From: Paenibacillus sp. FSL M7-0420
GTDB taxonomy: Bacteria > Bacillota > Bacilli > Paenibacillales > Paenibacillaceae
Reading direction: 5' to 3'
Assembly: GCF_038002345.1 (NCBI RefSeq)
Contig: NZ_JBBOCJ010000001.1
Coordinates: 3,100,001 to 3,164,000 of the forward strand
DNA: 64,000 nt
Shown here: piece after piece, positions 46,935-55,078 of the stretch
How the letters are laid out: each line of letters starts with the position of its first letter
Numbering within the stretch: the first letter of the stretch is position 1
Program-made: the position numbers and the translations under genes
The notes under the pieces: model-generated
Databases searched by the model: none
What the model saw: the letters and a program-made list of their open reading frames with translations, nothing else
What the model was told of the DNA's origin: nothing

Positions 46935-47414
46935 ATGGCCTTTCAAATATTGTTGAATCTCATGATCGCCTTCCTGTGGATGTTCCTGAATAATGACTGG
47001 ACGGCCTCCGGCTTCATCGTCGGTTATGTGCTGGGGGTGGCCGTACTGGTGGTCATGCGGCGCTTCTTCGACGGACGGCTGTACCTGGGCAAAATATGGG
47101 CGATTCTGAAGCTGATGGCCTTGCTGCTCCGGGAGCTGGTGGCCTCCAGTTATGTAGTGGTGAAGGCGGTTCTTCGCCCGAATCTCAATATCCGCCCGGC
47201 TATCCTGATGTACCATACGGAGCTGGAATCGGACTGGGAGGTGGCGGTGCTGATTACTATGCTCTGCCTCACGCCGGGTTCAGTCGTGCTGGAGGTGTCC
47301 AAAGACAACCGGACCTTATACATTCATGCCATGGACATACAGGATGTGAAGCAGTTCGATGCGAATATCCGTAATACCTTTGAGCGCGCGATTCTGGAGG
47401 TGACCCGTTCATGA
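46935..47414 (+). CDS. mrpE: Na+/H+ antiporter subunit MrpE
   Basis: A 159-residue subunit with short N-terminal helices (QILLNLMIAFLWMFLNNDW, GFIVGYVLGVAVLVVMRRFF) and a cytosolic C-terminal domain (CLTPGSVVLEVSKDNRTLYI). I start at ATG 46935, as AAGGAG lies about 10 bases upstream; the product then begins MAFQILLNL, as in Bacillus MrpE (from memory). ATG 46929 is too close to the site. It overlaps mrpF by four bases. Confidence 0.9.
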   Translation: MAFQILLNLMIAFLWMFLNNDWTASGFIVGYVLGVAVLVVMRRFFDGRLYLGKIWAILKLMALLLRELVASSYVVVKAVLRPNLNIRPAILMYHTELESDWEVAVLITMLCLTPGSVVLEVSKDNRTLYIHAMDIQDVKQFDANIRNTFERAILEVTRS

Positions 47415-47704
47415 TTCAATCGATTCTCATGGTGGCGCTGTCGATCATGGTCATCTCCATAGCTATCTGTGCCTGGAGGCTGGTCAAGGGGCCGTCACTG
47501 CCTGACCGGGTAGCCGCACTCGATACCATCGGTATCAATCTGCTGGCGATGGTCGCCGTCCTCTCGGTGCTGTTCAAGACGCAAGCCTTTATAGAATATA
47601 TTCTGCTGATTGGAATCCTCTCTTTTATCGGGACGATGGCCTTGGCCAGATATATCGAAAGGGGGGTGGTGTTTGAACATGGACATGATCAAGACGGTCA
47701 TTGA
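47411..47704 (+). CDS. mrpF: Na+/H+ antiporter subunit MrpF
   Basis: A 97-residue small membrane subunit with three helices (ILMVALSIMVISIAICAWRL, KGPSLPDRVAALDTIGINLL, ILLIGILSFIGTMALARYIE). It overlaps mrpE by four bases at its start and mrpG at its end. The motifs are family-typical. Confidence 0.9.
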   Translation: MIQSILMVALSIMVISIAICAWRLVKGPSLPDRVAALDTIGINLLAMVAVLSVLFKTQAFIEYILLIGILSFIGTMALARYIERGVVFEHGHDQDGH

Positions 47705-48068
47705 GTATGTGTTTGTCCTGCTGATTCTGACCGGAGCCTTGCTTAGCGCAGTCAGCTCTGTAGGTCTGATCCGCTTGCCCGATGTATACCTGAGATCACA
47801 TGCCGCCGCCAAAAGTGCTACGCTCGGTGTGCTCTGTGTACTCAGCGGCGCATTCCTCTATTTCGCCTTCTTCCTCGATTTCATCAGTGCGAAGCTGCTG
47901 CTCGGAATCGTGTTCGTATTCATGACTTCTCCGCTCTCCGCGCATCTGACCGGCCGGGCGGCCTACCGCTCCGGGGTTCCGCTCTGGAGCCGCCGCGTCC
48001 AGGATGATCTCAAGGAGGCGCTGGAGAAGGAGCAGGAACAGGTGAAGACCGATTCATCCTCATCATAG
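47679..48068 (+). CDS. mrpG: Na+/H+ antiporter subunit MrpG
   Basis: A 129-residue subunit with three helices (YVFVLLILTGALLSAVSSVG, LIRLPDVYLRSHAAAKSATL, CVLSGAFLYFAFFLDFISAK). ATG 47679 and an in-frame TTG 47673 both follow AAAGGGGGG; I use the ATG. It overlaps the end of mrpF by 26 bases. It is the last gene of the operon; a bidirectional terminator follows. Confidence 0.9.
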   Translation: MDMIKTVIEYVFVLLILTGALLSAVSSVGLIRLPDVYLRSHAAAKSATLGVLCVLSGAFLYFAFFLDFISAKLLLGIVFVFMTSPLSAHLTGRAAYRSGVPLWSRRVQDDLKEALEKEQEQVKTDSSSS

Positions 48069-48084
48069 ATTAGTATAAAAGCAC

Positions 48085-48133
48085 AAACAGGGATGCTCAA
48101 CGGCCGTAATGGGTCCGAGGGGCATCCCTGTTT
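48085..48133. terminator. Bidirectional terminator after mrpG
   Basis: AAACAGGGATGC pairs perfectly with GCATCCCTGTTT around a long GC-rich loop. It separates mrpG and the convergent MFS gene. Confidence 0.75.
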
Positions 48134-48135
48134 AC

Positions 48136-49389
48136 TTACTGCTGAGCTTGCTGCGGAATAGTGTCTTTGTACGCCGTCCGTCTGCGGTACAGGTGCAGCA
48201 GCAGATACGAGGCGACGAACGCTGCGGTTACCAGCCACAGCGGAATTCGCGGGTCGAGCTTGTATGCCCAGCCTCCGATAATGCCCGCAGGTGCGGTGAA
48301 GACCAGGATCAGGACTGACAGCATGGAGAAGACCTTGGCCCGCTTCTCATCCTCAATGGCGTTCTGCACGGCTGCCTCCAGATAAGGAGAGCTGATCATC
48401 AGGCCTACGGCGGCCAGGATGGTGCTCAGCCCGATCCAGACAAAGCTCGCTGACGGGTAGACAACCAGCATGGCATTCGACAGAGCAGATAAGCCGAAGC
48501 CAGCCATCATGGCACGGCTTGCGCTCTGATCCGGTATTCTGGGCATCAAGAGCCACAGGGTCAGCAGCATGATGACAGAGGATACCGCCGGGAACATAGA
48601 CAGGATGCCGCTGTCCAGATGGATGTAATCTGCCAGATACAGGTACAGGTAGGTGCTTTTCAGCGTAGCCTGGAAGTTGAACAGAATGTATACGCCGAAG
48701 ATCAGCAGCAGATTGCGCTCAGCCCCCAGATCACGGAAGGCGCCGCCGTATTCAATCATACTCTCTCTAAGGCCAAGCTCCCGGGTCTCCTGCCTTTTGC
48801 GGATGCCTGCCTCGGTCTCCCGGGTAGTCAGATGACGGCCCACGAACTGGAAGGTCATGAAGAGGAAGGCCAGCACGTACATGATCCTCATGCCCGTGAC
48901 CATGCCATACTGGTGGACAAGCAGACCGCCCAGCGGTGCGAACAGGCCTCCGATCACCCCGATGATCTGCAGCAATGTGAATACATAGGTCCGGTCAGCG
49001 GGCCGGGTATCTTCAACAATCAGGCAGTAAAAGGCGATATGCGGCACACGCTGGAAGCCGTTAATCACTGCAGCTGCGGCGAAAAACCACAGGTTCTGGG
49101 AGAAGGCCCATAACAAGGTGGCAAGGCTCCAGCTAAGCAGGTCAAAATACAGAATAGCCCGCTTGCGTCCCAGCCGGTCCGTCAAATAACCGCTGAGCAA
49201 AGAGGAGAATACCTGTACGATGAGTCCGATGGTCGTTATCCACCCGATGTTCACCTCGGTCAATCCAAGCTCATACATGTACAGGGTGGCATAGGTAGAG
49301 AACATGCTGTAGGGAATCAGGAAAAAAGGCTCAAAGGTCAAGCAGCCCCGGCTGTTTCCCTCCAGCCGCGGAAAGAAAGGTTTTGCCAT
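48136..49389 (-). CDS. Major facilitator superfamily transporter
   Basis: A 417-residue permease with twelve predicted helices. The conserved loop after helix 2 reads SGYLTDRLGRKRAILYFDLL. There is no clear resistance or sugar-transport signature, so substrate and direction are unknown. GGAGGATTTCATC precedes the ATG at 49389. It is a single gene, convergent with mrpG. Confidence 0.85.
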   Translation of the reverse strand: MAKPFFPRLEGNSRGCLTFEPFFLIPYSMFSTYATLYMYELGLTEVNIGWITTIGLIVQVFSSLLSGYLTDRLGRKRAILYFDLLSWSLATLLWAFSQNLWFFAAAAVINGFQRVPHIAFYCLIVEDTRPADRTYVFTLLQIIGVIGGLFAPLGGLLVHQYGMVTGMRIMYVLAFLFMTFQFVGRHLTTRETEAGIRKRQETRELGLRESMIEYGGAFRDLGAERNLLLIFGVYILFNFQATLKSTYLYLYLADYIHLDSGILSMFPAVSSVIMLLTLWLLMPRIPDQSASRAMMAGFGLSALSNAMLVVYPSASFVWIGLSTILAAVGLMISSPYLEAAVQNAIEDEKRAKVFSMLSVLILVFTAPAGIIGGWAYKLDPRIPLWLVTAAFVASYLLLHLYRRRTAYKDTIPQQAQQ

Positions 49390-49603
49390 GATGAAATCCT
49401 CCAGGGAACCGTTTCAGGTCAGTTTATTTTCCATAATGGAATAGATGCTTTCTATATTGGAATTGTTTGTATGGCGACCGCGCGTTGAAGCTGTGCAATA
49501 GTCATGGGTGATCATCCTATCTGAATGTATAGTGGATTCTGAAGTAGAGTGGTGTATCGCGACCTTTATATATTAACAAAAATAGTTCCAAGAAGGAGTA
49601 CAA

Positions 49604-49774
49604 ATGAGGAAAAAGAATGTAAAGAAGATGCTGTCGGTTATGCTGTTGGTGTCGGACCCTATACAGGATCTGCGAACGGGAAAAACGGTGCAGTGCAGGT
49701 GGAAGTTACCTTCTCGGAGCATGCCATCGACGCTGAAGCTGTCAGCAGAGGCAGTGGCGGATGAACTTAAATAA
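49604..49774 (+). pseudogene. Remnant of an FMN-binding-domain lipoprotein
   Basis: AAGGAG precedes ATG 49604, whose frame gives MRKKNVKKMLSVMLLV, the start of a lipoprotein signal. The next frame then reads GPYTGSANGKNGAVQVEVTF and SEHAIDAEAV, which fit the beginning of an FMN-binding (PF04205-type) domain. The signal peptide's end, the lipobox and the C-terminal half of the domain are missing, so a deletion plus a frameshift is the best explanation. An open 56-residue frame remains. The bases from 49390 to 49603 and from 49775 to 49853 hold nothing else I can call. Confidence 0.6.
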
Positions 49775-49853
49775 GCCCGGCTGTCCCTATAGTGGAAAAG
49801 ACCAAGTTGCCATGAGATAATATGTTATCCGAAAATTAGATAAGGTGGTTAAC

Positions 49854-50966
49854 ATGTTTATCATCATTGGGCTAGTATTCATTGCTTTATACGCGTTAAT
49901 TGTCTTCTATATTGGCTGGAGCGGCTGGGGCTGGATCAAGCCGGTCGTCTCCGGACGGTTCCGGCTGTTCTACATCATTGCGCTGATCTTCCTGGCCAGC
50001 TCGCTGATCCTCTCCAGAGTGGTGGCGGGGTCAGCGGTCTTAAGCGTCATTGGCAGTTACTGGCTGGCCGTATTCAGCCTGCTGCTCATGCTGCTGCCGC
50101 TAGTGCACCTTACGGTCTGGCTGACGAAGCTGGTCAGGCTGCCACGCCGGGCCGTTCAGAAATGGTCCGGTATTCTAACGCTGGTGGCGCTGGTGAGCCT
50201 GCTCGGGTATGGAAGCTATAATGCATACAGCCCGGTTGTGCGTTCCTACGAGGTACAGATTGACAAGCCGGGTCCGGCCAGCGGTAAGCTTCATCTCGTG
50301 ATGGCTTCGGATATGCATTTCGGTTATTTATCCGGCAAACGCCATGCGGAGCGGATGGTACAGGAGATTAACGCCTTGCACCCCGATCTGATACTGCTCC
50401 CGGGCGATATCGTGGATGATGATGTCAGGCCGTATAAGGAGAAGGGACTCGGCGCTGTGCTGGCGAAGCTTGAAGCTCCGCTCGGAGTGTATGCTTCCCT
50501 GGGAAATCATGACCGGTTCAAGGGCGGGACGGAGGAGATCATCAGCCTGCTGAAGGAGAGCGGGATGCAGGTGCTTTATGATGAAGACGTCGAGGTGGGC
50601 GGCTGGCTGACGCTGATTGGACGGAAGGACTACAGCGATAAGGAGCGGGCCAAGCTGGCTGATCTGACCAAGGACATAGACCATTCCAAGCCGGTGTTCA
50701 TGCTGGAGCATCAGCCGGTGGAGTTCGGGATTGCTCAGGAGCAGGGTGTGGATCTGATGGTCTCCGGCCATACCCACCGCGGGCAGATCGCGCCGGCCAA
50801 TCTGATCACCTCCAGAGTGTTCGAGAATGACTGGGGCTATCTGCAGAAGGGGCAGCTTCATACCATCGTGTCTTCAGGCTATGGCTTCTGGGGTCCGCCG
50901 ATCCGCATCGGGTCGCGCTCAGAGATCGTGTCCATTCAAGTGCAGTTTTCTAACGCAGACCAGTAA
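49854..50966 (+). CDS. Membrane-bound metallophosphoesterase
   Basis: A 370-residue protein. About four N-terminal helices (VFIALYALIVFYIGWSG, FYIIALIFLASSLILSRVVA, LAVFSLLLMLLPLVHLTVWL, GILTLVALVSLLGYGSYNAY) precede a calcineurin-like phosphoesterase domain with the full motif set: MASDMHFGY, LPGDIVDDD, LGNHDRF, MLEHQP and VSGHTHRGQ. It resembles the Bacillus YkuE/YkoQ type. ATG 49854 has AAGGTGG upstream. A terminator follows. Substrates are unknown, perhaps membrane phosphate esters. Confidence 0.87.
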   Translation: MFIIIGLVFIALYALIVFYIGWSGWGWIKPVVSGRFRLFYIIALIFLASSLILSRVVAGSAVLSVIGSYWLAVFSLLLMLLPLVHLTVWLTKLVRLPRRAVQKWSGILTLVALVSLLGYGSYNAYSPVVRSYEVQIDKPGPASGKLHLVMASDMHFGYLSGKRHAERMVQEINALHPDLILLPGDIVDDDVRPYKEKGLGAVLAKLEAPLGVYASLGNHDRFKGGTEEIISLLKESGMQVLYDEDVEVGGWLTLIGRKDYSDKERAKLADLTKDIDHSKPVFMLEHQPVEFGIAQEQGVDLMVSGHTHRGQIAPANLITSRVFENDWGYLQKGQLHTIVSSGYGFWGPPIRIGSRSEIVSIQVQFSNADQ

Positions 50967-50972
50967 GTTGAC

Positions 50973-51005
50973 AGGGCTGACCCGACATGGGTTAGCTCTT
51001 TTTTT
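50973..51005 (+). terminator. Terminator of the phosphoesterase gene
   Basis: AGGGCTGACCC pairs with GGGTTAGCTCT through some G-U pairs and runs into seven Ts, seven bases after the stop. Confidence 0.8.
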
Positions 51006-51014
51006 GGATAAAGA

Positions 51015-51057
51015 TTTACAAATACCTGTAGATCAGCTATATTGTACTGGTACAATA
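51015..51057 (+). promoter_or_regulatory. Promoter and palindromic operator of the GntR operon
   Basis: TTTACA (51015-51020), 17 bp, TATATT (51038-51043). An 18-bp inverted repeat, TATTGTACTGGTACAATA (51040-51057), overlaps the -10 and start region, 8-bp perfect arms around TG. A GntR-type regulator follows, so this should be its autorepression site. Confidence 0.75.
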
Positions 51058-51086
51058 AGTACACTGTTCACGCAAGGAGGCAGCGT

Positions 51087-51473
51087 GTGGAGATCATCAT
51101 CAGTAGTAACAGGAACAAGCCCATTTATGAGCAGATCACCTCGCAGATCAAAGGCAAGATTATGAGCGGAGAGCTTCAGGCAGGAGATCCCATACCTTCG
51201 ATGCGTGCCTTGGCCAAATCCATTCAAGTCAGTGTCATCACCGTACAGAAGGCGTATGAGGATTTACAGCGCGACGGCTTCATTGAGACTACGGTGGGCC
51301 GGGGGAGCTTCGTTTCCGCCGTGAGCCAGGCCCTGTTTCAGGAAGAGCAGCAGAAGCAAGTGGAGGAGCATCTGATCACAGCGGCCGAGATCGCCCGCGC
51401 AAGCGGAATCAAACTGGAAAAGATGGTGGACATGCTGACTGTCTTTTATACGGAGGGTAATCATGAATCTTAG
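51087..51473 (+). CDS. GntR-family regulator (YtrA-like)
   Basis: A 128-residue repressor. The winged helix is in residues 10-75 (NKPIYEQITSQIKGKIMSGE, PSMRALAKSIQVSVITVQKA), and only a short tail follows, as in the YtrA subfamily that lacks a large ligand domain. AAGGAGG precedes GTG 51087. It overlaps the ABC ATPase gene by 11 bases and controls the unit through the palindrome at 51040-51057. From memory such regulators respond to cell-wall antibiotics in Bacillus; no ligand can be assigned here. Confidence 0.9.
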   Translation: MEIIISSNRNKPIYEQITSQIKGKIMSGELQAGDPIPSMRALAKSIQVSVITVQKAYEDLQRDGFIETTVGRGSFVSAVSQALFQEEQQKQVEEHLITAAEIARASGIKLEKMVDMLTVFYTEGNHES

Positions 51474-52326
51474 TTTGGAAATCACCGGACTGACCAAGTC
51501 CTATGCCGACTCCGGCTTTATGCTGGACAATGTATCATTAGCAATTCCCAGCGGAACCATTATGGGGTTCGTGGGTGAGAATGGAGCAGGGAAGACGACA
51601 ACAATCAAGTCTATTCTGAACACGGTTCATAGAGACAGCGGGACGATCCGGCTGTTAGGCCAGGAGATGACGGATAGGGATACTGCATTACGCGAAGACA
51701 TCGGGGTTGTGCTTGATTCAGCTAATTTCTCGGCGATATTGACCCCCGGCAAGCTTGCTAAGGTAATGCGCGGAATCTACCGGCAATGGGATCAGGAGGT
51801 CTATGTGAAGCTCACGGAGAAGTTCGGCCTGCCTATGGACCGCAGGATCAAGGAATTCTCCCGGGGCATGACGATGAAGCTTGCCATAGCCGCCGCCATG
51901 TCGCATCATCCCAAGCTGCTGATTCTCGATGAGGCTACCTCGGGACTCGACCCCATTACCAGAGAGGAGATTCTGGAGGTATTCCTGGAGTTCGTTGAGG
52001 ACGAGCATCACGCTATACTGATGTCTTCTCATATCACAAGCGATCTGGAGAAGATCGCCGATTATATCACCTTTATTCATCGAGGGAAGATCATTCTGAC
52101 TGCGATGAAAGATGAGCTGATCTATGACTATGGTGTGGCCCGCTGCACCAGCGACCAGTTCCGGCGTATTGCTGAAGGTGACAGGCTGGCTTACCGGGTG
52201 AAGGAGCATCAGACCGATGTGCTGGTGAAGGACAGAAGAGGCTTCGGGCAACAATACAGCGGGATTACGGTGGATCAGGTATCCATTGATGAGATTCTGC
52301 TGCTGCTCGTAAAGGGGGAGAAATAA
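51463..52326 (+). CDS. ABC transporter ATP-binding protein (BcrA/YtrB-like)
   Basis: A 287-residue ATPase: Walker A GENGAGKTT, signature EFSRGMTMK, Walker B LLILDEATSGLD and switch His in LMSSHITSD. A short C-terminal extension follows (about 215-287). It overlaps the GntR gene by 11 bases and precedes a permease by one base, so the three form a GntR-ATPase-permease unit. Cargo unknown, most likely envelope-stress-related efflux. Confidence 0.9.
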   Translation: MNLSLEITGLTKSYADSGFMLDNVSLAIPSGTIMGFVGENGAGKTTTIKSILNTVHRDSGTIRLLGQEMTDRDTALREDIGVVLDSANFSAILTPGKLAKVMRGIYRQWDQEVYVKLTEKFGLPMDRRIKEFSRGMTMKLAIAAAMSHHPKLLILDEATSGLDPITREEILEVFLEFVEDEHHAILMSSHITSDLEKIADYITFIHRGKIILTAMKDELIYDYGVARCTSDQFRRIAEGDRLAYRVKEHQTDVLVKDRRGFGQQYSGITVDQVSIDEILLLLVKGEK

Positions 52327-52327
52327 T

Positions 52328-52966
52328 ATGCACGGGCTGCTGTTAAATAATTATTACTCACTGCAAAATAACATCAAATCCTCCCTCGGCATTGCGCTGC
52401 TTCTGTCGCTGGTTTCCTTTGCCGGGGTGGATCACAGTGTACTGAATGCAGTCATCGCGGTGCAGATTTGGATTTTTGTGTTGAGCATCGGGGCCTCCCT
52501 GCAGATGGATGAGGCTTCTAAATGGAACCGGTTTGAACTCACCATGCCGATCAGAAGGAGAACGGTCATCCATGCGAAGTACCTGTCCTTCCTGATGTTA
52601 ATCCTCATGGGCACCGCTGTAAGTCTGGTTACTCTGGCATTAACCTATGTAAGCAAGGGAGACATAGCACATTTGAACCTGTCCACCGGGTATACCTTCG
52701 GTTTATCTTTATCTATCTCCACCCTGGCGATCTATTATCCGGTCATTCTTAAATTCGGTGTGGAAAAAAGCGAGCAGATGGTGATGATTTCGGCAGGTCT
52801 ATCGGTGGGCCTTCGTTTCCTGGTGTGGATGCTGCTGAACCTGTATATGAACGATGTGAACTATAATGGTCCTGAGACCGGGTATGCCACCCTGCTCCTT
52901 GCTGTTCTCATGTTCGCGGTGTCCTATCTGATTTCCGTGCGGATTCATCGGAATAAAGAATTCTGA
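52328..52966 (+). CDS. ABC-2 type permease partner
   Basis: A 212-residue membrane protein with about six helices (SLGIALLLSLVSFAGV, AVIAVQIWIFVLSIGASLQM, YLSFLMLILMGTAVSLVTLA, GYTFGLSLSISTLAIYYPVI) and the ABC-2 permease pattern DEASKWNRFELTMPIRRRTV. It lies one base after the ATPase gene and is therefore its permease. It is short, so it probably works as a homodimer. Confidence 0.85.
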   Translation: MHGLLLNNYYSLQNNIKSSLGIALLLSLVSFAGVDHSVLNAVIAVQIWIFVLSIGASLQMDEASKWNRFELTMPIRRRTVIHAKYLSFLMLILMGTAVSLVTLALTYVSKGDIAHLNLSTGYTFGLSLSISTLAIYYPVILKFGVEKSEQMVMISAGLSVGLRFLVWMLLNLYMNDVNYNGPETGYATLLLAVLMFAVSYLISVRIHRNKEF

Positions 52967-53000
52967 TGATCACCGGATTCCGATTGCGATTGGGAGACTA

Positions 53001-54359
53001 TCAGCCTTGCCGGCTCTGCATAATCCCCTTATAAACTTCTATAGCGAACGCCCGGGACCGCTTCAGATCTACTATGGCATCTTCATCGGGGAGGTGAATG
53101 TCTTTGTCAGACCAGTCCGCGCGTTCCGGCAGCCAGGTACGGATATAGCTGCCGCCCGGATCATGGGTCTGGGATTGGGTGACCGGATTCATCACCCGGA
53201 AATAGGGAGAGGCATCAAAGCCGAGCGAAGAGCTCCATAGCCAGCCGCCACGGTTCTGGGCGTTGTCGTAATCGCTTAGCTTCAGCCGGAAATAACGCTC
53301 GCCATAGATGAAGGGACAGCCCAGATTCTTCGTCAGGAACATGGCCGTTATCATCCGCAGCCGATTAGGCATCCAGCCGGTCTCATTCAGTTGGCGCATG
53401 GCAGCATCGATGACCGGAATGCCGGTCTTGCCCTGAGCCCAGGCCTCGAAGTGCCCGGTCCCTAGCGCAGAGAGATCATATACATTCTCATAGGTGAAAA
53501 AATCCTTGTCCAGCCGTGCCTGACCCAGATAGAAATCCCTCCAGGCTAATTGTCTCAGCCAGTCTTCGCCGATATCCTCTTCTTCAGTAAGCCTGCTGTA
53601 TAGGGTCCGTGCCGAGATCGCTCCCGTATTCAAATGTCTGCTGATCCGGCTGGTCCGTTCTTGCGCGTAATGATCGCGGTTGACCTTGTAATCCTGCAGA
53701 TCCGCATGCAGGAAACTCTCGAGCACATGATCCGGGTTCATCTGCTCTGCAGCGGGAGCCAGCGCTGTAAGCTCCCGGGCAATCTCTTCGGGAAGCTTGA
53801 AGGAATCTGCGAGCTGCGGGTGAAGATCAACGGTTCGCAGACGGCTTAGCCCGGCAGAGTAAGGCGGCTGGAACCGCTGCGCGAGAAAAGTACGCCAGCG
53901 GCGGTAGAAGGGAGTAAACACCTTGAACGGCTCACTCCGGCCGCACCAGTCCATGAATGCTTCCAGATCACAGAGCATGCTGTCATGCCGGGCATGGAAC
54001 CGGAGGTTCAGCGCATTGGCGGTGTCCTGCAGCAGCTGGTCGCGCTTAAGGGCATAAGGGGTATAGTCCGCATGTAGGCTGACCTCCTGAACAGGGTGGA
54101 ACTGTGCCAGCCGCCGGAGGATCACCTCCGGCTCCCCATACAGGAGATGGAGCAGCTTGCCTTCTTTCGCATATTCCTGCTGAAGCCGGGCAACATGCTG
54201 AAGGAAATTCTGTCCGCTATGCTCCAGATAACGCTTATTCCTTAGCAGAAACGGCTCCATTATTAATACATGCAGCGAGTCTTCCTGCGCCGAAGCGATG
54301 GCATCGAAGGCCGGCAGATCAGAAGTCCGCAGGTCCTTGCGGTGTATGAATAGAATCAT
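53001..54359 (-). CDS. phrB: Deoxyribodipyrimidine photo-lyase, class I
   Basis: A 452-residue flavoenzyme that repairs cyclobutane pyrimidine dimers using blue light. The antenna domain (residues 1-130, ILFIHRKDLRTSDLPAF) is followed by the FAD domain: WLRQLAWRDFYLGQA, TGIPVIDAAMRQLNETGWMP, NRLRMITAMFLTKNLGCPFI and NAQNRGGWLWSSSLGFDASP. The antenna cofactor (folate or deazaflavin) cannot be told. It is the distal gene on this strand after mepB, 34 bases apart. Confidence 0.92.
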   Translation of the reverse strand: MILFIHRKDLRTSDLPAFDAIASAQEDSLHVLIMEPFLLRNKRYLEHSGQNFLQHVARLQQEYAKEGKLLHLLYGEPEVILRRLAQFHPVQEVSLHADYTPYALKRDQLLQDTANALNLRFHARHDSMLCDLEAFMDWCGRSEPFKVFTPFYRRWRTFLAQRFQPPYSAGLSRLRTVDLHPQLADSFKLPEEIARELTALAPAAEQMNPDHVLESFLHADLQDYKVNRDHYAQERTSRISRHLNTGAISARTLYSRLTEEEDIGEDWLRQLAWRDFYLGQARLDKDFFTYENVYDLSALGTGHFEAWAQGKTGIPVIDAAMRQLNETGWMPNRLRMITAMFLTKNLGCPFIYGERYFRLKLSDYDNAQNRGGWLWSSSLGFDASPYFRVMNPVTQSQTHDPGGSYIRTWLPERADWSDKDIHLPDEDAIVDLKRSRAFAIEVYKGIMQSRQG

Positions 54360-54393
54360 AGATGTAGTTCCTTTCCGATGCAGATGTGATCTG

Positions 54394-54924
54394 TTAAATT
54401 CTAAACGGTATGGCTGGCAGATACAACTGGGTTAAACCCTGCATATGTTGATGGTTTATGGGATCAAATATTCCAAAATAAGGGATCTGCCACTTCTGTG
54501 TTGCTAAAGCCTGCTTATTCGTTACGGTATCCCAGGCTGGATATACCCGCATTGCCATTTTTCCCGGTGCATTATCGGTTGCCAGCACGCCATGTTTTTT
54601 CAGCAGGTCCTTAGGAAAGACAAACTGTCCAAGCTCCCCGCTAACGGGATGGAAGGTGTTAATGACCAAGAAATCAGGGGCATCGGCATAGGTGAAGGCC
54701 TGGTTTTTACGCTCGGCATTTTTTTCCCACATCGCGACAAATTGACCGGTCTTCGTGGGGGTGATTTTGGCCACCCGAAACCGGACCGACAGGGCACCCA
54801 GCTGGAATGTACCGGCTCCATATTCGGCATTCTGCGGTTCTTCACGTATGGAATCGGCAATGAAGCCGGCTGGTGCGTACAATGTTTCATTAATATAAGC
54901 TAATGTGGTGTGGAATTTATTCAT
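54394..54924 (-). CDS. mepB: MepB family protein
   Basis: A 176-residue protein of the MepB family (GAGTFQLGALSVRFRVAKIT, PTKTGQFVAMWEKNAERKNQ, FVFPKDLLKKHGVLAT, GKMAMRVYPAWDTVTNKQA). In Staphylococcus mepB lies in the mepRAB efflux operon, but its biochemical function is unknown; no MepA-type efflux pump or MepR-type regulator is beside it here. It is 34 bases before phrB on the same strand and divergent from the serine hydrolase gene. Confidence 0.85.
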   Translation of the reverse strand: MNKFHTTLAYINETLYAPAGFIADSIREEPQNAEYGAGTFQLGALSVRFRVAKITPTKTGQFVAMWEKNAERKNQAFTYADAPDFLVINTFHPVSGELGQFVFPKDLLKKHGVLATDNAPGKMAMRVYPAWDTVTNKQALATQKWQIPYFGIFDPINHQHMQGLTQLYLPAIPFRI

Positions 54925-55078
54925 GCACTGGCCCTTCTTCCATGAAGATAATCATGTTGCTTCTCCTAAAGATACTATCAGTGAAATCGCCCGAAAGGAA
55001 ATTTTCCGGTAATCGCAGAGGTTTTTTGTTAGAATAGGGGGACTGCAGGATTTTACTCGACTAAAGGAGAGATTATAT

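Noticed and set aside
49549..49764. 71-residue hypothetical gene
   Set aside because: Its upstream part has no start context, and its C-terminal block is the out-of-frame remnant of the FMN-binding domain; treated as part of the pseudogene.
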